Source of the DNA: Oceanobacillus saliphilus
GTDB taxonomy: Bacteria > Bacillota > Bacilli > Bacillales > Amphibacillaceae
Assembly (NCBI RefSeq): GCF_023522835.1
Contig: NZ_JALCZU010000007.1
Coordinates: 209,301 to 241,903 of the forward strand
Direction: 5' to 3'
DNA: 32,603 nucleotides
Shown in pieces: positions 24,773-32,503 of this stretch. The translations under genes were made by a program, and so were the position numbers. The notes below the pieces were generated by a model. It searched no databases and was not told where the DNA came from. It saw only the letters and a list, made by a program, of their open reading frames with translations. Within the stretch, counting starts at the first letter, position 1, and every line of letters starts with the position of its first letter.

Positions 24773-26542
24773 ATGGTTGGATTAAGTATTGACCCTTATT
24801 TGCATGTGCGTACGGTAAAAAGCTTTGAATATGGAAGAAATGGAAATAATATAAGCTTTATTTCTGATTATACGGGTGTGCCACAGGTGTGGGAGGTCCG
24901 TCCAGAAGATGGATGGCCTTATCAAGTCTCGTTTGCACAAGAAGGCGTTACGTTTTTCAGCTATGTTCCCGGAACATCGGATAGGATTATTGGCATGGAC
25001 AATGATGGCGATGAACGGGTTCAATTATACTTGCTAAAAACAACTGGAGAACTAGTTGCGCTGACGAACTCCCCAGAACATGTTCATATGTACGGAGGCA
25101 GCTCTCCTGACGGCAAATGGATTGCATGGTCCAGCAATCGACGTAATCCGGCTTTTTTTGATATTTATCTTCAAAATCTCAACACACTGAAAATCCATCT
25201 CGTATTTGCACAAAATGACATATTCTCTGTTGTGAGATGGTTCCCTGATGGGAAGGCATTATTGGTAAGAAAAACACACTCTCCTTTATATCATGATTTA
25301 GGTACGCTCTCTCTCCTAACAGGAGAAATGGAATGGATAACAGAACATGAAGTTCAGGCAGGTTACAAAAATATTCACTTTAATAAGGATGGCGATCATA
25401 TTTATTTATTGTCAAATAAACACCGGGAATTCTTTGGAATTGCATTCATTCATATAGAAACCAAAGATTTTACGTGGTTAGAGTGTGGAGCGTGGGATTT
25501 TGAAAATTTAACCATGAATAAGGAAAAAAATAAACTGGCATTCACTATAAACGAAGGTGGGATATCCAAGGGTCGCATCCTGGACTTGAATCGGAGTAAA
25601 ATCGATAGCTGGGAATCACCAATGGGAGTAATAGCCAATCTCAGATTTTCACCGGATAACAAAAAACTCACGTATGTATTAAATGGTTCTGCACATCCAT
25701 CCGATATTTGGGAGGTTGATCTTGAGACGCTTCAAGCAAAAAGGCTTACATATGTCTCCAGAACTCCAATTCTTCACCAAAGATTATTTGAACCTACTAT
25801 AATATCCTATCCCTCTTTTGACGAGCTTTCAATTCCTGCATTTTACTATAAGCCGACATTAAAAAATGTGAAATTTCCTGTACTCGTTTATATGCACGGT
25901 GGTCCCGAAAGTCAAAGCCGCCCTGTTTACAACCCTCTTTTACAATATTTACTAAACATCGGTTATGTGGTTATAGCTCCGAATATCCGCGGTAGCACAG
26001 GTTATGGAAAAACGTATACGCATCTTGATGATGTGCGAAAAAGAATGGATGCTGTAAAGGATCTTGTTTATTTAGTAAAATGGCTGGAAAGTGATTCAAA
26101 TGTCGATGTAGACAAGATAGCTATCATGGGAGGAAGTTACGGCGGTTTTATAGTTCTTGCTGCACTCACCCACTATCCAAAGTTGTGGGCAGCCGGAGTT
26201 GATATTGTTGGAATTTCAAGTCTTCGAACGTTCTTAGCAACAACAAGCCCCTGGCGGAGGAAACTAAGGGAGGCTGAATATGGAACAATTGAAAAAGACG
26301 GGGAATTTTTTGACAAAATTGACCCTTTACATTATGCAGATAACATCAAAGCTCCCCTTATGGTTCTTCATGGAGCAAATGACCCTCGTGTCCCTATTGA
26401 GGAATCCGAGCAAATTGTAAATAAACTGATTCAGCGAAACCATCCCGTCATTTATCTCCGGTTCGAAGACGAGGGCCACTCCATCATAAAATTAAAAAAT
26501 AAACTAATCGCTTACACCAAAATAGCAGAATTTCTAAAGTGA
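24773..26542 (+). CDS. S9 family peptidase (second paralogue)
   Basis: This 589-residue serine peptidase has the same architecture as the product of 9710-11503. The propeller-like N-terminus has repeated FSPDNKK- and SPDGKW-type blades, and a hydrolase domain starts near residue 365. The triad is Ser455 in GGSYGGFIV, Asp537 in LHGANDPRV and His569 in FEDEGHSII. YMHGGPES and PNIRGSTGYG are also conserved. No signal peptide is present. The ATG at 24773 is six bases from GGAAGGTGG. Sequence divergence from the first paralogue is considerable outside the catalytic segments, so they are not a recent duplication. The stop codon overlaps the first arm of a terminator-like hairpin. The peptide substrate is unknown. 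Confidence 0.88.
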   Translation: MVGLSIDPYLHVRTVKSFEYGRNGNNISFISDYTGVPQVWEVRPEDGWPYQVSFAQEGVTFFSYVPGTSDRIIGMDNDGDERVQLYLLKTTGELVALTNSPEHVHMYGGSSPDGKWIAWSSNRRNPAFFDIYLQNLNTLKIHLVFAQNDIFSVVRWFPDGKALLVRKTHSPLYHDLGTLSLLTGEMEWITEHEVQAGYKNIHFNKDGDHIYLLSNKHREFFGIAFIHIETKDFTWLECGAWDFENLTMNKEKNKLAFTINEGGISKGRILDLNRSKIDSWESPMGVIANLRFSPDNKKLTYVLNGSAHPSDIWEVDLETLQAKRLTYVSRTPILHQRLFEPTIISYPSFDELSIPAFYYKPTLKNVKFPVLVYMHGGPESQSRPVYNPLLQYLLNIGYVVIAPNIRGSTGYGKTYTHLDDVRKRMDAVKDLVYLVKWLESDSNVDVDKIAIMGGSYGGFIVLAALTHYPKLWAAGVDIVGISSLRTFLATTSPWRRKLREAEYGTIEKDGEFFDKIDPLHYADNIKAPLMVLHGANDPRVPIEESEQIVNKLIQRNHPVIYLRFEDEGHSIIKLKNKLIAYTKIAEFLK

Positions 26543-26571
26543 AGCATGGGGTTGAAGCGTCCCCATGCTTC
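26541..26571. terminator. REP-like hairpin serving as terminator of S9 peptidase and amidase genes
   Basis: GAAGCATGGGG (26541-26551) pairs with CCCCATGCTTC (26561-26571), an 11-bp stem between convergent genes. On the minus strand it begins GAAGCATGGGGACG, identical to the first 14 nt of the palindrome at 32000-32026, so it belongs to the same repeat family. Confidence 0.65.
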
Positions 26572-26584
26572 CTAATTTAATTAT

Positions 26585-27514
26585 TTACTGTTCGAAAACC
26601 CGTACATAATTTGTATTTCCAGTAATATATAAGCCTGATTTAAGCTTGTACATCGTGGCTCCATCGACAGTTAGAGTATCTGCAATCGTAAATACTTCTC
26701 CCTGACTGACTGTGGAATGTCTCGCATTCCAGTCTGGTGCATCGTATACCCATAAGCTGGATACAATTACCTGCACAAACATTGTCCCAGTTGAACCTTC
26801 ATAACTAACAATCAGAATTTGCCCCGGATAAATGTCATCGGTAGTCAAATTGTTAAGAGCTTTTAACTCCGTCACTGTCATATTATGAGCTTGCGATATG
26901 CTCCATAACGTGTCGCCTGGCTGGACTGTATAAGTTCCAGGACTGCCGCCACCACTTTTTCTTTCCAAGCCAAAATGCGATGCAATTGCTTCTGCCAACG
27001 CTTTACCGGTACGATCCATTACTGTATTATCACGCATCTGTACAATATCAATCGTCGAATCCATAAAGCCTCCCTCTATCAAAATAGCAGGCATATTGGA
27101 TTCGCGTAACATATGAAAATTCGCTGTTTTGATACCACGATCACGAAGACCCATTCCCGAAAGAATACTTGGGTGAACATTTCGTGCCAATGTTAGTCCA
27201 GCCGAGGACCCAGGATAGTGATATGTTTCTGTTCCAGTCCATGTCCCCCATTGGCCAGTATTTGCATTATGATGATACGACACTAAAATATCTGCATTTT
27301 CGCTATTAGCTTTGTTCGTACGTGCAGTCAGGGATACATCCGTATTTCCAGTAGGATCGTCCAATCGTATAACGTTCGCATTTTCATACTCATTTAAATA
27401 TTTAATTGCCGCAACCACCACTTTATTATTAAATGTCCATTCTCTTTCCCCAGCTGGAGATCTTTTGCCGGGTGTGTTGATTCCATGTCCTGCATCAAGT
27501 GCTATTTTCGCCAT
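26585..27514 (-). CDS. N-acetylmuramoyl-L-alanine amidase with LysM (endolysin)
   Basis: This 309-residue enzyme cleaves the bond between N-acetylmuramic acid and the stem peptide. The Amidase_3 domain (1-183) has the zinc ligands His10 (LDAGHG), Glu24 and the His pair at 81-82 (SYHHNAN), and the catalytic Glu147 (LIEGGFMDS). A LysM wall-binding domain follows (194-237, TYTVQPGDTLWSISQ) and then an SH3-like C-terminus. There is no signal peptide, so release depends on the adjacent holin. The start at 27514 has TAGGAGGA at the right distance. A frame open to 27562 would add 16 residues unlike the family. The gene follows the holin gene after 49 bp on the same strand. The composition fits a phage endolysin or a domesticated lysis enzyme. 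Confidence 0.93.
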   Translation of the reverse strand: MAKIALDAGHGINTPGKRSPAGEREWTFNNKVVVAAIKYLNEYENANVIRLDDPTGNTDVSLTARTNKANSENADILVSYHHNANTGQWGTWTGTETYHYPGSSAGLTLARNVHPSILSGMGLRDRGIKTANFHMLRESNMPAILIEGGFMDSTIDIVQMRDNTVMDRTGKALAEAIASHFGLERKSGGGSPGTYTVQPGDTLWSISQAHNMTVTELKALNNLTTDDIYPGQILIVSYEGSTGTMFVQVIVSSLWVYDAPDWNARHSTVSQGEVFTIADTLTVDGATMYKLKSGLYITGNTNYVRVFEQ

Positions 27515-27563
27515 AATATAATTCCTCCTAATTTTTTTATTATTTGGCTCTGCGTAGAGCAAT

Positions 27564-27809
27564 TTATTTTATAAGCTTATTTTGTTGTAAAACATTCTTC
27601 TGCTTTAAGCCTTTTTCTGTTACATAATTGTTTTTAAACCACGTGACGATCGAGATGAATACAGTAATCAACGTCGATATCAACAGATATACACCATCGA
27701 CTATTGTTGATACATGCTGCTCATTAAGAGCAATCACAACGGTACCTGCTACTTGATTGACTAAAGCTATTGCCAGAAGGATTGTCCGAATTAATGAACT
27801 CTTGTCCAC
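27564..27809 (-). CDS. SPP1-type phage holin
   Basis: This 81-residue protein has two hydrophobic segments (about 6-28 and 38-60) joined by a short loop and a charged, lysine-rich C-terminus. The start MDKSSLIRTILLAIALVNQV and the segment FISIVTWFKNNYVTEKG match the SPP1/XhlB holin family. Such holins form lesions in the membrane and let the endolysin reach the wall. The start is a GTG at 27809 behind GGGAGTGAG. Another AGGAGG at 27880-27875 lies upstream with no frame after it. The gene is co-oriented with the amidase gene and shares its promoter near 27917-27945. Confidence 0.85.
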   Translation of the reverse strand: MDKSSLIRTILLAIALVNQVAGTVVIALNEQHVSTIVDGVYLLISTLITVFISIVTWFKNNYVTEKGLKQKNVLQQNKLIK

Positions 27810-27882
27810 ATTCTCACTCCCTCTCCCTTTTTCCCCTTTAGATTCCTAATGCGATCGCAACTATTTTCTCCTGACCTCCTTT

Positions 27883-27902
27883 TTGTGTTGTGTTGTGTTG
27901 TG
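27883..27902. repeat. Pentanucleotide tandem repeat in the lysis-gene leader
   Basis: TTGTG is repeated four times without interruption (CACAA in the lysis transcript). It touches the palindrome at 27900-27911 on one side and an AGGAGG on the other. Such short runs can change length by slippage. Confidence 0.8.
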
Positions 27903-27911
27903 TCATGACAC
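27900..27911. promoter_or_regulatory. Palindromic operator candidate GTGTCATGACAC
   Basis: The 12-bp perfect palindrome lies at the predicted transcription start of the holin-amidase unit. The neighbouring XRE repressor is the natural candidate to bind it. GTGT/ACAC half-sites recur at 27924-27948. Function is inferred. Confidence 0.55.
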
Positions 27912-27916
27912 TTAGT

Positions 27917-27945
27917 ATATTACGTGTACTTGTGTCGCCTGTCAA
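27917..27945 (-). promoter_or_regulatory. Promoter of the holin-amidase unit
   Basis: On the minus strand TTGACA (27945-27940) and TAATAT (27922-27917) are 17 bp apart. The perfect -35 suggests high strength when not repressed. The transcript would carry a leader of about 100 nt before the holin gene. Confidence 0.65.
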
Positions 27946-28020
27946 CACTTTTCCAATAAAAACTTTCTTTTTGTGTTGTTAAACGATACAATATAGATAA
28001 GAAAAGCGTGGTGATAATCG

Positions 28021-28461
28021 ATGATGAATGGAAATAAAACAAATGTACTCGGCAATTTTTTGAGAAACTATAGAAAGAATGAAAGAAATATATCTTTACG
28101 TGAACTTTCCGATTTGACAGGGATTAGCTTTTCTCACCTTGGGAAAATAGAGCGTGGAGAATATACCCCATCACGAACAACCGTAACTACTTTAGCTACG
28201 GCATTGGGACTGGACAAAAATAAATTACTTCTTATGTCTGGTTTTGCTCCAGAAAGCCATGAAGGTAGTCCAGAAGATTGGCTGCTCAAACCTTCTGAAG
28301 AAAATGAGTCAGCCAATAAAAAATTAGAAATTATAGATAAAATTACAGAAGAATTTCCGGATGCCGACTTAATGTTTAATGATCTGGCCAGCTTTACAGC
28401 AGAAGACCTTGAAGACGTATATGATTATATAAAATTTAAGAAAAGTAAAAAGGATAATTAA
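28021..28461 (+). CDS. XRE-family transcriptional regulator (ImmR/SinR-like repressor)
   Basis: This 146-residue protein has an N-terminal lambda-repressor-type HTH at about residues 10-68, with SLRELSDLTGISFSHLGKIE as the helix-turn-helix and TTVTTLATALGLDKNKLL as the following helices. The C-terminal half is acidic and ends in FTAEDLEDVYDYIKFKKSKK. It probably binds DNA in the shared control region and represses the leftward lysis unit and itself. Two ATG codons overlap at 28021 and 28024. GGTGAT lies five bases upstream. A TACAAT at 27987-27992 is a possible -10. The downstream gene encodes an ImmA-type protease, a pairing known from ICEBs1 and phages, in which the protease cuts the repressor to induce expression. 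Confidence 0.85.
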   Translation: MMNGNKTNVLGNFLRNYRKNERNISLRELSDLTGISFSHLGKIERGEYTPSRTTVTTLATALGLDKNKLLLMSGFAPESHEGSPEDWLLKPSEENESANKKLEIIDKITEEFPDADLMFNDLASFTAEDLEDVYDYIKFKKSKKDN

Positions 28462-28573
28462 AACAAGTTCAGGGAAATTTTTTAATAAAATGTGGGGTAG
28501 GTGTACAAAGTAATGTGCACCCTATTTTATACACTAAAACAGAACATATATTCTATTTAAAGGGGTGATGGTG

Positions 28574-29008
28574 ATGTACTACACACATGTGGAAGAATAT
28601 GTTCATGACTTATATAAAGGAATGCATATTAGAGAACCACATCAATTAGAAATACCACGTATTGCTAATAAATTAGAAATTAATATTCAGTATGCCTCTG
28701 TCAACATGCGAATTATGGATGTAATTTTTTTAAAAAGATCATCCAAGCAAAGAGAATGGCAAGCATTCGGCCATGAAGTCTGTCACTACCTTCGTCATTC
28801 AGGAAATCAGTTATCTATGTTTTATATGTTCAGAGATTTACAGGAATGGCAAGCTGACTCCTTCGCCTACCACTTCTGTATTCCTACTTTTATGCTACAG
28901 GAAATAAAGCATGTTACTGTCTACGAAGTTATGAGTAAATTTAATGTGGAATATAAATTTGCTATAAATCGATTGGAAATGTACAAAAGAAAAATGGTGG
29001 ATACCTAA
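28574..29008 (+). CDS. ImmA/IrrE family metallopeptidase
   Basis: This 144-residue protein contains the zinc motif HExxH in FGHEVCHYLRHSGNQ near residue 69 and a downstream EWQADSFAYHFCIPTFML, which supplies the third ligand and the family's E-x-x-A-D signature. In ICEBs1 ImmA cleaves its partner repressor ImmR after DNA damage or signalling, and that is the probable role toward the XRE protein encoded 112 bp upstream. I take the ATG at 28574 because AGGGG lies eight bases before it. GTG and ATG codons at 28565-28571 are too close. The cysteine replacing a usual small residue inside HEVCH is common enough not to be alarming. Confidence 0.85.
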   Translation: MYYTHVEEYVHDLYKGMHIREPHQLEIPRIANKLEINIQYASVNMRIMDVIFLKRSSKQREWQAFGHEVCHYLRHSGNQLSMFYMFRDLQEWQADSFAYHFCIPTFMLQEIKHVTVYEVMSKFNVEYKFAINRLEMYKRKMVDT

Positions 29009-29011
29009 GAA

Positions 29012-29053
29012 GAAGCACGGGGACGGGAAGCACGGGGACGGTTCTCGTGCTTC
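29012..29053 (+). repeat. REP-like palindrome with a duplicated left arm
   Basis: GAAGCACG (29027-29034) and CGTGCTTC (29046-29053) pair around GGGACGGTTCT. The 15 nt GAAGCACGGGGACGG are repeated in tandem (29012-29026 and 29027-29041). It belongs to the family seen at 32000-32026 and 26541-26571. Confidence 0.75.
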
Positions 29054-29187
29054 CAAACCCAAATGGAAGTAGAATAACCGCCCCACATTTGCGGAAATTC
29101 CCATTTGAAAACTGGCAATAATTTTAGTGGGGGTTATTTTCATAGCTGTGATTAAGTGGATTAAGAGGATAGCTCGTGTTTCACACC

Positions 29188-29703
29188 TTACCTCTTTTCC
29201 AGTTCAAGCAGTTTTTCCTTCATCGGAATACCCCCACGATAGCCGGCCATTTTCCCGCTTTTGCTAATTACCCGGTGACATGGGACTACCATTAAAATAG
29301 GGTTGGCACCAATTGCTGTTCCTACAGATCGAACAGATTTTGGCTTCCCAATATTTTTAGCTATATCTGTATATGTTTTCGTTTCGCCAAACGGGATGTT
29401 TTTCAGTTCCTTCCATACCGCATCCTGAAACGCAGTCCCCATAAGATCTACCGGCAGATCAAAAACTTTACGGATTCCATGTAGATATTCTACTAATTGA
29501 TTTGCGTACTTAGCTACATTATTCCAGTCTTCAACAAGTTTTGCTTTTGACCTGTTCTTACCAAACCATTCTTTCATTTCATCTAGACCTGTATTTTCTG
29601 ATCCTACAAAGCATAATCCTTTGTCTGTTGCAGCAAGATACATCGACCAATCATCCGTATGAACCTGTCCGTAATAAATTGTCTGTTCTTCTTTATACTT
29701 CAT
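29188..29703 (-). CDS. ogt: Methylated-DNA--[protein]-cysteine S-methyltransferase
   Basis: This 171-residue repair protein removes alkyl groups from O6 of guanine by irreversible transfer to its own cysteine. The active site is Cys142 in PCHRVISKSGKMAGYRGG, and the DNA-binding helix lies in KTYTDIAKNIGKPKSVRSVG near residue 109. FPFGETKTY-type IPFGETKTYTDIA is typical. The N-terminal region is the short variable domain. There is no fused Ada domain. The ATG at 29703 has AAAGGTGTG upstream. It is a single gene between the lysis cassette and the SEC-C gene, with no visible LexA box. Family and reaction are secure; the name ogt is used by similarity. Confidence 0.93.
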   Translation of the reverse strand: MKYKEEQTIYYGQVHTDDWSMYLAATDKGLCFVGSENTGLDEMKEWFGKNRSKAKLVEDWNNVAKYANQLVEYLHGIRKVFDLPVDLMGTAFQDAVWKELKNIPFGETKTYTDIAKNIGKPKSVRSVGTAIGANPILMVVPCHRVISKSGKMAGYRGGIPMKEKLLELEKR

Positions 29704-29856
29704 TTGTTCACACCTTTTGTTCGTTATTTATTCGAACTGATCAATTGCCATATGGTTTAAGCGCTCCTAATCCAGATAGCCGCGATGAACCAAGCGCATA
29801 CAAGCATGGCATTTGTATTCACCGATTCAAACTGACCACAATCATTTTATTTTGAG

Positions 29857-29898
29857 GTTGGGATAAAAAGGGACATAGGTCAGATTTATTGTCCCAAC
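29857..29898 (-). terminator. Possible terminator of the SEC-C protein gene
   Basis: GTTGGGA (29857-29863) pairs with TCCCAAC (29892-29898), extended by TAAA/TTTA after a bulge. It lies about 70 bp after the SEC-C gene stop codon. The T tract is weak. The rest of 29704-29966 holds nothing I can name. Confidence 0.4.
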
Positions 29899-29966
29899 AT
29901 CGATAGAAGATGGATAGTATCCTGTCTCCATACTGCATGACATGTGGAAACTAAACTCTCAGTTAG

Positions 29967-31931
29967 CTATGACTTTTCCAATACACTTAATAAGGGTAGT
30001 GCTTCTTTCCATATGTGGAGATGTTCCTGTACATACACGATAGCTTCCTTTTCATCACCAATACCTATACTGTTATACGTGCGTTTTGGAACTGGTTTCT
30101 TTCCAGTCAAATAAGCTTTCACATATGGGTTTTGTTTCATAGCCTTTTTCAATAACGATTTTGTTTTGGAAGTCAGCCCGTCTATTAGATAGTGTAACAA
30201 TACATTATTAAAAAGGAAATTGGCAGTATTGTCTCCATCATATTGATAAAGTAATTCTTTAGCCTCTTCATACTTCTCCTCTTCCAAATATACAGGTAAT
30301 AGCTGGTACCTGATTCCCTGATTATCATTTGGGTTTAATTCCAGTAATTCTTCGTAATGTGTGATTGCTGAAGATTTTTCTCCTAAATTATATTGGATGG
30401 TCGCAAAATCAGCTTTTGCCCGCATATACGGACGGGTTTCCGTCATCAGCCAGAAATGTCCTTTATTTTCACGAAAAAATTCTTTACCCAAATCCTCCTC
30501 CCCTGCAATGACTGCCTGATGATAAAGTTGATATTGTTCATTGACCGTTTTTGCATCTTTAGCCATTAATGCATAGGCATCAGGACTGTTCGGATAAATT
30601 TCCAACGCTTCCTTTACAAGCTTTTTCCGTTTGGCTCCTTTAGCCTGTTGTGCCTCATAAAGCTTGTCTTGAGCAATGTCACGAGGTAAGGTAGATACAG
30701 GTGACGAGATCTCCTGGTTTGTTAGTAGCTCGTTCAGAAATTGACGCATTTCTTCTTCGGAATCGAAATCTTGTTTTTCGACGGCCTTTTGAATATCACG
30801 CATCGTTTTCTCCATTGTTACATGATTATTGCCAATTATCCCCTCATCAACGTCACTATAATCCCCATCTATTTTGTCATAAAGGTCCCCCACTTCTTCA
30901 GGAAACACCTCGTCTCCAATTAATTCATCAATGATCTCTTCTAACTCCTCGTCCAGTGTTTCGATTATTTTTCGTACATTTTTCGATACGGTACCGGAAG
31001 TTGTATCATACTCTTTGGCAAGCTCGCTCTGTGATTGAAATGTACCTTCTGAGAGTGAACTTTGGACCACGTACTCGAGTGCAGCTGCATAGGTACCAAG
31101 TTTTTTAAAAGAAGGATTGGCCTTTTCAGTGAATATTTTCCAGATGAGCATACCTGCTTTGATGATACCCTCATCAGTTGCTTTTTCACGCATATGTCTT
31201 GCAAAAAGATTCGCAACCATTTCATACAGTGGATTTTCCCATTCCAGTTCGATTGTATTTATTTCCATTGTCAGGGCTTTTGCTAAAATATCAGGAAAAT
31301 CTTCTACAAATTCTTCATCATTCAACGCTTCTGCCATGTCAATTATTCCTTCATTTACATCAAACACCTCAAGCATTGTGAGTAAGAATTCATGTTCCTG
31401 TACAAACGGTATAAGTATTCCAATTGCCATACTGCCTACCTCGAAATCACTTTCTTCCCGAACGGATATGTTATACATGTCTTTCGTTCGGACATCTTGT
31501 AGAGTTGCTTTTTCTTCTGTTTTAGAAAGAATCACATATATAGAAGGAACAGCCCCTGACCATGCCGCAAATGTTCTCCTTACTTTTTCATGCTTGATTT
31601 TTTTCTGTTGTTTTTTATAATAAATGTCAAATATCGTTTGATTGTCATGGATTGGCTCATACAAGATGATCCAAGCAGTTAATCCCACCATATAAGATTC
31701 CATTCGTTCTTCGTCATCAAGCAAGGATAGCTGCGGGAATTTTTGGCTTATTTCTTCCAATTCATATTCATATTCGTTAAATGCAAATGCAATCAGACCT
31801 GAATGAAGAAGCTCTAATTCGGAATTATACCGGGTCGGACTGATTTCAATTACATTTGATGCACCATGGCATTTTTTATATTTTCTCCGACTCCCACAAG
31901 GACAAGGATCATTTCTCCCTGGTTTATTCAT
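29967..31931 (-). CDS. SEC-C motif protein with central HTH and C-terminal TPR-like repeats
   Basis: This 654-residue soluble protein begins with a SEC-C zinc motif (PCPCGSRRKYKKCHG, Cys-x-Cys-x8-Cys-His near residue 10), which usually sits at the C-terminus of proteins such as SecA. A helical region of about 270 residues follows. A sequence SQSELAKEYDTTSGTVSKNV near residue 302 looks like a helix-turn-helix, then comes a very acidic linker (DELEEIIDELIGDE, YSDVDEG). The C-terminal third has TPR-like helices such as SAITHYEELLELNPND near 533 and PVYLEEEKYEEAKELL near 560. The start is the ATG at 31931, six bases from GAGGTGA. A first ATG at 31937 is too close. I do not know its function. A role in binding DNA, RNA or the translation apparatus is possible. 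Confidence 0.75.
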   Translation of the reverse strand: MNKPGRNDPCPCGSRRKYKKCHGASNVIEISPTRYNSELELLHSGLIAFAFNEYEYELEEISQKFPQLSLLDDEERMESYMVGLTAWIILYEPIHDNQTIFDIYYKKQQKKIKHEKVRRTFAAWSGAVPSIYVILSKTEEKATLQDVRTKDMYNISVREESDFEVGSMAIGILIPFVQEHEFLLTMLEVFDVNEGIIDMAEALNDEEFVEDFPDILAKALTMEINTIELEWENPLYEMVANLFARHMREKATDEGIIKAGMLIWKIFTEKANPSFKKLGTYAAALEYVVQSSLSEGTFQSQSELAKEYDTTSGTVSKNVRKIIETLDEELEEIIDELIGDEVFPEEVGDLYDKIDGDYSDVDEGIIGNNHVTMEKTMRDIQKAVEKQDFDSEEEMRQFLNELLTNQEISSPVSTLPRDIAQDKLYEAQQAKGAKRKKLVKEALEIYPNSPDAYALMAKDAKTVNEQYQLYHQAVIAGEEDLGKEFFRENKGHFWLMTETRPYMRAKADFATIQYNLGEKSSAITHYEELLELNPNDNQGIRYQLLPVYLEEEKYEEAKELLYQYDGDNTANFLFNNVLLHYLIDGLTSKTKSLLKKAMKQNPYVKAYLTGKKPVPKRTYNSIGIGDEKEAIVYVQEHLHIWKEALPLLSVLEKS

Positions 31932-32194
31932 CAGCATTCACCTCATATTAGGATATATTTTCTATTTATTATGGGGGGAAAATGTATATTATTCAAGGAG
32001 AAGCATGGGGACGGTTCTCATGCTTCCTTCAAACTCTCTTTTCGAAAACTGGTAACAAGTTAACAGAAATTTTAACCTCTACAAGAGCTTAAAAGCAAGA
32101 TATTGAAAGTAAAGATTGTCAGCTGTTTCCGTTGTTTACAAAGACTGACTTGAAACGACAACCAAAACCAACTTTTTATAATCTTTACAAACAC
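31932..32194. other. Intergenic stretch between the SEC-C gene and the rRNA operon end
   Basis: Apart from the REP-like palindrome at 32000-32026 I see no gene or RNA in this stretch. Confidence 0.5.
32000..32026 (+). repeat. REP-like palindrome
   Basis: GAAGCATG and CATGCTTC pair over 8 bp around GGGACGGTTCT, the same loop as at 29035-29045. It has the same orientation as that copy. Confidence 0.8.
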
Positions 32195-32230
32195 AAAAAA
32201 ACGCTCTATCCAGTACTGGACAAGCGTTTC
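32195..32230 (-). terminator. Terminator of the rRNA/tRNA operon
   Basis: AAACGCT and AGCGTTT (32229-32223 and 32205-32199 in the RNA) enclose a nested CCAGTACTGG, and the second arm runs into a seven-base T tract on the minus strand. It follows tRNA-Thr and ends the operon. Confidence 0.85.
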
Positions 32231-32236
32231 CTAGAG

Positions 32237-32309
<73 letters not shown>

Positions 32310-32318
32310 AAAAAAAGG

Positions 32319-32390
32319 CTCCACAGGTAGGATTCGAACCTACGACCGATCGGTTAACAGCCGATTGCTCTACCACTGAGCTACTGTGGA
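32319..32390 (-). tRNA. tRNA-Asn (GTT)
   Basis: The acceptor arms TCCACAG and CTGTGGA pair. The anticodon loop CTGTTAA gives GTT. CCA is not encoded. It lies about 110 bp after the 5S rRNA gene. Confidence 0.94.
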
Positions 32391-32503
32391 ATAATAATTT
32401 AACATATAAATTTTGATGTTAATACCAACATAAATTAATATGCCACAATGTGCAAATATTATTCCTTAATTTATGTAATCCAAGAAAAGTATATGAAAAA
32501 AGT

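Noticed and set aside
27883-27902. CRISPR-like or microRNA-like array at the TTGTG run
   Set aside because: The unit is five bases with no spacers, so it is a simple sequence repeat.
26585-29008. A complete prophage
   Set aside because: Only lysis and repressor/protease genes are present. The flanks are ordinary chromosomal genes, with no integrase, terminase, capsid or tail genes and no attachment-site repeats that I can see.
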